Shown: piece by piece, positions 7,219 through 9,101 of the stretch
How positions within the stretch are numbered: the stretch's first letter is position 1
Layout of the letters: each line of letters begins with the position of its first letter
From: Fidelibacterota bacterium
GTDB taxonomy: Bacteria; Fidelibacterota; UBA2242; JAFGTP01
Assembly (NCBI GenBank): GCA_029939785.1
Contig: JAOZSG010000125.1
Span: forward strand, 1 to 9,101
DNA: 9,101 nt
Direction: 5' to 3'
The notes under the pieces: generated by a model
What the model saw: only the letters and a program-made list of their open reading frames with translations
What the model was told of the DNA's origin: nothing
Database searches by the model: none
Translations under genes and position numbers: made by a program

Positions 7219-7674
7219 ATGCGAGAGAAAGAATTCAAACTCGAAATAAATGGGAAAGACTATTCAGTTACAATTAATAAATTTACTGCTCAGGATGCTG
7301 AAGTAACTGTAAATGGAAATACTTATAATATTGATATAAAAGATCTTGGAATTGAACAAGTTTCAGATATTAAACCTCAATATGCTCAGTCTGTTATCAG
7401 TTCTCCTGTTTCAACTTCAGAGAACAAACCAAAACTTCACAGACCAAAATCTCTGACGAATCCTTCGGCAATTACAGCACCATTACCCGGATTAATTCAG
7501 AAAATATTTGTAAAAGTTGGTGATGAAGTTAAATCCGGACAAAATATACTAATAATGGAAGCGATGAAAATGGAAAATGAAATTCAATCAAAGTCTGATG
7601 GAATTATAAAAGAGATCAAATATAAAGAAGGTGAGTCTGTAGAAGAAGGCGAAGTTCTCGTAACCTTGGAATAG
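7219..7674 (+). CDS. mmdC: Biotin carboxyl carrier protein, decarboxylase gamma subunit
   Basis: A 151-residue biotin carrier. The C-terminal biotinyl domain covers about 84-151 and contains the biotinylation motif EAMKM at 114-118, with Lys117 the expected biotin attachment site. TAPLPGLIQKIFVKVGD (86-102) is the family's standard opening. The linker at about 52-83 is Ser/Pro/Lys-rich rather than the long Ala/Pro linker of some homologues. The N-terminal part (1-45) has two similar strand-turn-strand units, EINGKDYSVTI (9-19) and TVNGNTYNIDI (30-40). The carrier shuttles carboxybiotin from the carboxyltransferase to the beta subunit. GAGG at 7208-7211, overlapping the previous gene's end, serves as ribosome binding site. 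Confidence 0.93.
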   Translation: MREKEFKLEINGKDYSVTINKFTAQDAEVTVNGNTYNIDIKDLGIEQVSDIKPQYAQSVISSPVSTSENKPKLHRPKSLTNPSAITAPLPGLIQKIFVKVGDEVKSGQNILIMEAMKMENEIQSKSDGIIKEIKYKEGESVEEGEVLVTLE

Positions 7675-7687
7675 TTGGAGTGATGGA

Positions 7688-8833
7688 ATGGAAGTAATTT
7701 TTAAAATAATTCGTACTACCGGTTTTATGAATATGGAATTAGGAAACATAATCATGATTATTGCCGGTTTTGTTGCTATATATCTCGCTATTGTAAAAAA
7801 ATATGAACCTTTACTTTTACTTCCGATTGGATTTGGTGTAATTGTTGGAAATATTCCCTACATGGCAGGATTACCAATTGGAGTCTATGATACTGTTGCC
7901 AATGGTGCGTCTCAAAACTCTGTATTTAGTTTAATCTATTTTGGTGTTACTTCAGGAATATTCCCACCGTTAATATTTCTTGGAATTGGTGCATTGACTG
8001 ATTTTTCATCATTAATCTCTAATCCCAAATCAGTACTTCTGGGTGCTGCTGCACAGATGGGAATTTTTATTACATATCTCGGTGCTTTGGTTATTGGATT
8101 TACTAATGAACAGGCTGCTTCGATTGGTATCATTGGCGGAGCTGACGGACCAACATCAATCTTTTTGTCATCACAACTTGCACCTGAATTAGTTGGACCA
8201 ATTGCAATTGCGGCTTATTCCTATATGGCTTTGGTTCCAGTGATTCAACCACCAATTATGAAACTTATGACAACAGTTGAAGAACGAAAAATCAGAATGA
8301 AACCCCCAAGAAGAGTCAGTAAAACTGAAAAAATTCTTTTCCCAATTATTGTTGTTATCATGGCTTCATTGATTGCTCCCGGTTCTTTAACTTTGGTTGG
8401 AATGTTATGCCTTGGAAATCTTTTAAAAGAAAGTGGAGTTACAGACAGGCTTGCCAAGTCTGCAGGGAATTCACTTCTGGATATTTGCACAATTTTACTA
8501 TCTTTTGCTGTAGGAGCAAGCACTCAGGCATCTGAATTTTTGACAGTACGATCAATTGGAATATTTGCACTTGGTCTGGTTTCCTTTATGGTTGCTACGT
8601 TTTTTGGACTGTTATTTGCTAAACTCATGAATCTTTTCTTAAAGGAAAAAATCAATCCGCTAATTGGGGCTGCCGGTGTTTCGGCTGTACCTGATTCAGC
8701 AAGAGTGGTTCATCATTTTGCTCAACAATATGACAAGGATAATCACCTGCTTTTTCAGGCCATGGCTCCCAATGTTTCAGGAGTAATTGGTTCAGCAATC
8801 GCCGCAGGTGTTTTTATTGGAATTTTTTATTAA
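7688..8833 (+). CDS. mmdB: Methylmalonyl-CoA decarboxylase beta subunit, Na+-pumping membrane subunit
   Basis: A 381-residue polytopic membrane protein of the OadB/MmdB/GcdB family. It decarboxylates carboxybiotin and couples this to Na+ export. Residues shown to be critical in Klebsiella OadB appear at one constant offset of 50: Asp153 (D203) in GGADGPTSIF, Tyr179 (Y229), Asn323 (N373), Gly327 (G377), Ser332 (S382) and Arg339 (R389) in NPLIGAAGVSAVP...ARV. This argues for a working pump. Hydrophobic segments are spread along the whole chain, e.g. about 20-35, 41-56, 83-102, 115-137, 168-187, 216-243 and 286-317. Length is close to known MmdB (about 373). The start is supported by GGAG at 7677-7680, seven bases upstream; starts at Met14 or Met16 have weaker support. 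It is the last decarboxylase gene, and the next gene begins 15 bases later. Confidence 0.95.
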   Translation: MEVIFKIIRTTGFMNMELGNIIMIIAGFVAIYLAIVKKYEPLLLLPIGFGVIVGNIPYMAGLPIGVYDTVANGASQNSVFSLIYFGVTSGIFPPLIFLGIGALTDFSSLISNPKSVLLGAAAQMGIFITYLGALVIGFTNEQAASIGIIGGADGPTSIFLSSQLAPELVGPIAIAAYSYMALVPVIQPPIMKLMTTVEERKIRMKPPRRVSKTEKILFPIIVVIMASLIAPGSLTLVGMLCLGNLLKESGVTDRLAKSAGNSLLDICTILLSFAVGASTQASEFLTVRSIGIFALGLVSFMVATFFGLLFAKLMNLFLKEKINPLIGAAGVSAVPDSARVVHHFAQQYDKDNHLLFQAMAPNVSGVIGSAIAAGVFIGIFY

Positions 8834-8848
8834 GAAAGATAGTATAAG

Positions 8849-9101
8849 ATGAATACAATTACAATTTATACAGATGGGGCATGTTCCGGAAATCCCGGTC
8901 CCGGAGGATATGGTACTGTATTAAAACAAGGGCAACACCGTAAAGAATTGTCCGGTGGATTTAAACTTACCACAAATAACAGAATGGAAATGCTTGCTTG
9001 TATTATTGGATTAGAATCTTTAAAAAATGAAAAATCCAATGTAAAAATGTATTCAGATTCAATATATGTAGTCGATAGTATCAACAAGGGTTGGGCTAAA
9101 A
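8849..9101 (+). CDS. rnhA: Ribonuclease HI, 5' part (cut by window end)
   Basis: The reading frame begins at the ATG at 8849 and runs open to the window end, giving 84 complete codons of a protein that is usually about 150 residues. The start YTDGACSGNPGPGG (7-20) is the RNase HI signature. Of the catalytic carboxylates, Asp9, Glu47 (in NNRMEM) and Asp70 (in YSDSIYV) are visible and match D10, E48 and D70 of E. coli; the fourth lies beyond the window. The enzyme cleaves RNA in RNA-DNA hybrids, removing R-loops and primers. It has no metabolic link to the genes upstream, but starts 15 bases after mmdB without a visible terminator, so it may be co-transcribed. The ribosome binding site is weak. 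Confidence 0.93.
   Translation, partial: MNTITIYTDGACSGNPGPGGYGTVLKQGQHRKELSGGFKLTTNNRMEMLACIIGLESLKNEKSNVKMYSDSIYVVDSINKGWAK

Overview
The window is visibly AT-rich DNA with strong AAGGAG-type Shine-Dalgarno sites in front of most genes. It reads like the chromosome of an anaerobic bacterium that makes or uses propionate. The split methylmalonyl-CoA mutase, the four-subunit sodium-pumping decarboxylase and the AT-rich composition suggest a fermentative lineage, perhaps in the Bacteroidota/Ignavibacteria/Cloacimonadota sphere. That placement is inference and weak; no rRNA or other marker gene is present.

Layout: 1-281 has no convincing gene, only AT-rich sequence with what looks like a decayed ATCCGTG-type repeat near 226-262. 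282-1487 (minus strand) encodes an exported serine hydrolase of the beta-lactamase/penicillin-binding-protein fold. 1488-1756 is a divergent intergenic region containing a near-consensus sigma-54 promoter (-24 at 1686-1692, -12 at 1697-1700) pointing at the operon. 1757-8833 (plus strand) is a tight eight-gene operon: methylmalonyl-CoA mutase catalytic chain, its separate B12-binding chain, the MeaB-type GTPase, methylmalonyl-CoA epimerase, then methylmalonyl-CoA decarboxylase subunits alpha (carboxyltransferase), delta (membrane anchor), gamma (biotin carrier) and beta (sodium-pumping membrane subunit). From 8849 to the window end is the 5' part of ribonuclease HI, probably read through from the same transcript.

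How the genes work together: succinyl-CoA is rearranged to (R)-methylmalonyl-CoA by the two-chain B12 mutase, which the GTPase loads and protects. The epimerase converts it to the (S) form. The biotin-dependent membrane decarboxylase then releases CO2, makes propionyl-CoA and pumps Na+. No biotin carboxylase (ATP-grasp) subunit is encoded here, which favours a decarboxylase over an ATP-dependent propionyl-CoA carboxylase. The path could in principle run in reverse for propionate use. Subunit order A-D-C-B matches the known Propionigenium modestum arrangement, and there is no room for the extra epsilon subunit known from Veillonella.

The system is a recognised one in a compact form. The least expected signals are the sigma-54-like promoter, the single-alpha split mutase, and the altered third motif of the serine hydrolase. 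I did not find a clearly undescribed system.
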